Positions 11,659 to 12,312 of a DNA stretch of 12,312 bases are shown in pieces. Each line of letters begins with the position of its first letter. Position 1 is the stretch's first letter. The DNA lies in the NCBI GenBank assembly GCA_903891365.1, contig CAITEG010000041.1, forward strand, positions 1 to 12,312, given 5' to 3'. Origin of the DNA: an uncultured bacterium (GTDB lineage Bacteria; Patescibacteriota; Minisyncoccia; Phycocordibacterales; UBA9973). The notes below the pieces were generated by a model, which was given only the letters and a program-made list of their open reading frames with translations, was not told the DNA's origin and made no database searches. The position numbers were made by a program, and so were the translations under genes.

Positions 11659-11694
11659 CTCCCCTCTCTAATACTTTGGAGAGGGGCCGGGGGA
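11659..11694 (-). repeat. Palindromic repeat copy D
   Basis: CTCCCCTCTC, TAATACTT, GGAGAGGGG then CCGGGGGAG. Opposite orientation to A and B. It is preceded by TTGTATTGTATTC (11646), which matches TTGTATTGAATTC before copy C (11591), a 55-bp period. Confidence 0.8.
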
Positions 11695-11717
11695 GTTTTG
11701 TATTATATTAAATCCAT

Positions 11718-11755
11718 CCCCTCGCCAGTAACCTGGAGAGGGGTAAGGGGTGAGG
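11718..11755 (-). repeat. Palindromic repeat copy E
   Basis: CCCCTCGCCAG, TAAC, CTGGAGAGGGG, then TAAGGGGTGAGG, which is the reverse complement of the CCTCACCCCTA lead-in of copy B. Preceded by TTGTATTATATT (11698), 52 bp after the equivalent element of D. Confidence 0.85.
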
Positions 11756-11778
11756 TTCTTATATTTAAAATGATTAAT

Positions 11779-12171
11779 CTACCCCAACAATACCATTATC
11801 TTCGGCAGAAAAATTATCAGTCCTACAATCCCTGCCACGAGGACAGAGAGAAGGACTGCACCAGCGGCGACATCCTTGGTGTCGCGGGCGTATGGGTGGA
11901 AGGTAGGGCTCGTGAGGTCTATGTCTATCTCAAATGCTGTATTAAGTGCTTCGGTAATAATGACAAGACCAATAGAGAAGATTATCATCACCCATTCAAT
12001 ACTAGATATATGTAAAACAAACCCAAGATATACAGCTAAAATACCAAAGAATATATGAATCCAAGAATTATGAGTAGTTTTTATAAAAATTCCAAGTCCC
12101 CTCCAAGCGTGAGTCGTGCTCTTTAACCTCGCCACAACAGAAAATCTTTTCTTTTCATTTATTTTTTCCAT
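11779..12171 (-). CDS. dgkA: Diacylglycerol/undecaprenol kinase family (DgkA)
   Basis: Small integral membrane kinase that phosphorylates diacylglycerol or, in many Gram-positive-like bacteria, undecaprenol, feeding the lipid carrier pool for wall precursors. The 130-aa protein has a cytoplasmic N-terminus with RLKSTTHAWRGL, hydrophobic segments at about 38-55, 58-76 and 101-125, and the family signature EALNTAFEIDID at 74-85 followed by ARDTKDVAAGAVLL at 95-108 (Glu74, Asn77, Glu81, Asp85, Lys99, Asp100). Three membrane segments and length fit. It starts 4 bp after the preceding partial gene, so it is the second gene of an operon. Which lipid it uses cannot be told here. Confidence 0.93.
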   Translation of the reverse strand: MEKINEKKRFSVVARLKSTTHAWRGLGIFIKTTHNSWIHIFFGILAVYLGFVLHISSIEWVMIIFSIGLVIITEALNTAFEIDIDLTSPTFHPYARDTKDVAAGAVLLSVLVAGIVGLIIFLPKIMVLLG

Positions 12172-12175
12172 AAAA

Positions 12176-12312
12176 TTATTTATTTAAACTGTCAATAAAT
12201 AATGATTCTACTTCTTTTATCTCTTTTTTATAAACTTTAAAGAATGTGTTCTTAAAACCCTGATAATCATAGTTTTTACCCATAGAAACAATTAATTCTT
12301 TAATTTTATTAA
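12176..12312 (-). CDS. 3' end of an unidentified gene (partial, runs off right edge)
   Basis: An open frame enters from the right edge and ends at TAA (12176-12178), giving about 44 visible residues that include MGKNYDYQGFKNTFFK and end KEVESLFIDSLNK. The composition is rich in Lys, Phe and Glu. The stop lies 4 bp before the dgkA start, which suggests co-transcription. I do not recognise the family; the visible tail does not resemble YbeY, which often precedes dgkA. Confidence 0.55.
   Translation of the reverse strand, partial: NKIKELIVSMGKNYDYQGFKNTFFKVYKKEIKEVESLFIDSLNK

Noticed and set aside
11698..12015. 105-codon plus-strand ORF containing RGVRGEV
   Set aside because: It starts in palindromic repeat E and then runs antisense through dgkA; the RGVRGEV peptide is a known by-product of translating this kind of repeat.
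128..12178. Possible UGA recoding, since none of 24 visible stop codons is TGA
   Set aside because: About 20 TAA and 4 TAG fit low GC content, and every gene reads through without an in-frame TGA, so there is no evidence for recoding.

Overview
The window is AT-rich, and every gene I can support lies on the minus strand. It holds most of a bacterial S10/spc ribosomal-protein cluster in the order rpsS-rplV-rpsC-rplP-rpsQ-rplN-rplX-rplE, then a 1.6 kb interruption, then rpsN-rpsH-rplF-rplR-rpsE-rplO-secY, followed by adk and an archaeal-type UMP kinase. No rpmD (L30) lies between rpsE and rplO and no rpmC (L29) between rplP and rpsQ. Proteins are compact, and no start codon has a recognisable Shine-Dalgarno sequence. 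These points, with the UMP kinase type and an adenylate kinase with almost no LID, suggest a Candidatus Patescibacteria (CPR) genome, most likely a Parcubacteria-like lineage. That placement is inference from gene content.

Reading in the direction of transcription (right to left): the right edge has the 3' end of an unrecognised gene and a DgkA-family lipid kinase. Next comes an accessory patch: three tandem palindromic repeat units, a DUF559 (PD-(D/E)xK/Vsr-like) nuclease gene whose stop codon lies inside a fourth palindrome, an orphan 150-aa gene and a fifth palindrome. A strong promoter (TTGACA / TGC-TAGTAT) then starts the rpsS-to-rplE unit, which ends at a clear intrinsic terminator after rplE.

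The stretch from 7028 to 5427 breaks the usual rplE-rpsN junction. It is a chain of small units, most with their own promoter and terminator: (i) a receiver-like 139-aa protein plus a 40-aa mini-gene; (ii) a 77-aa two-helix membrane protein; (iii) a non-coding unit of about 165 nt whose predicted fold (closing stem, large central bubble, terminal stem) resembles 6S RNA; (iv) a strong promoter with a structured leader of about 180 nt feeding rpsN. Degenerate heptad arrays (TAGNNNN, exact 7-nt steps, so successive TAGs fall in all three frames) occur here as an inverted pair in front of rpsN and again between rplO and secY.

The spc-like unit ends at a terminator overlapping the secY stop codon. 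adk and pyrH follow, apparently from a TATAAT box placed so close to the adk ATG that the message may be leaderless. The ribosomal genes build the 30S/50S core, SecY makes the translocon, and adk/pyrH supply nucleotides. The most interesting candidates are the 6S-like RNA unit, the heptad arrays, and the DUF559-palindrome association.
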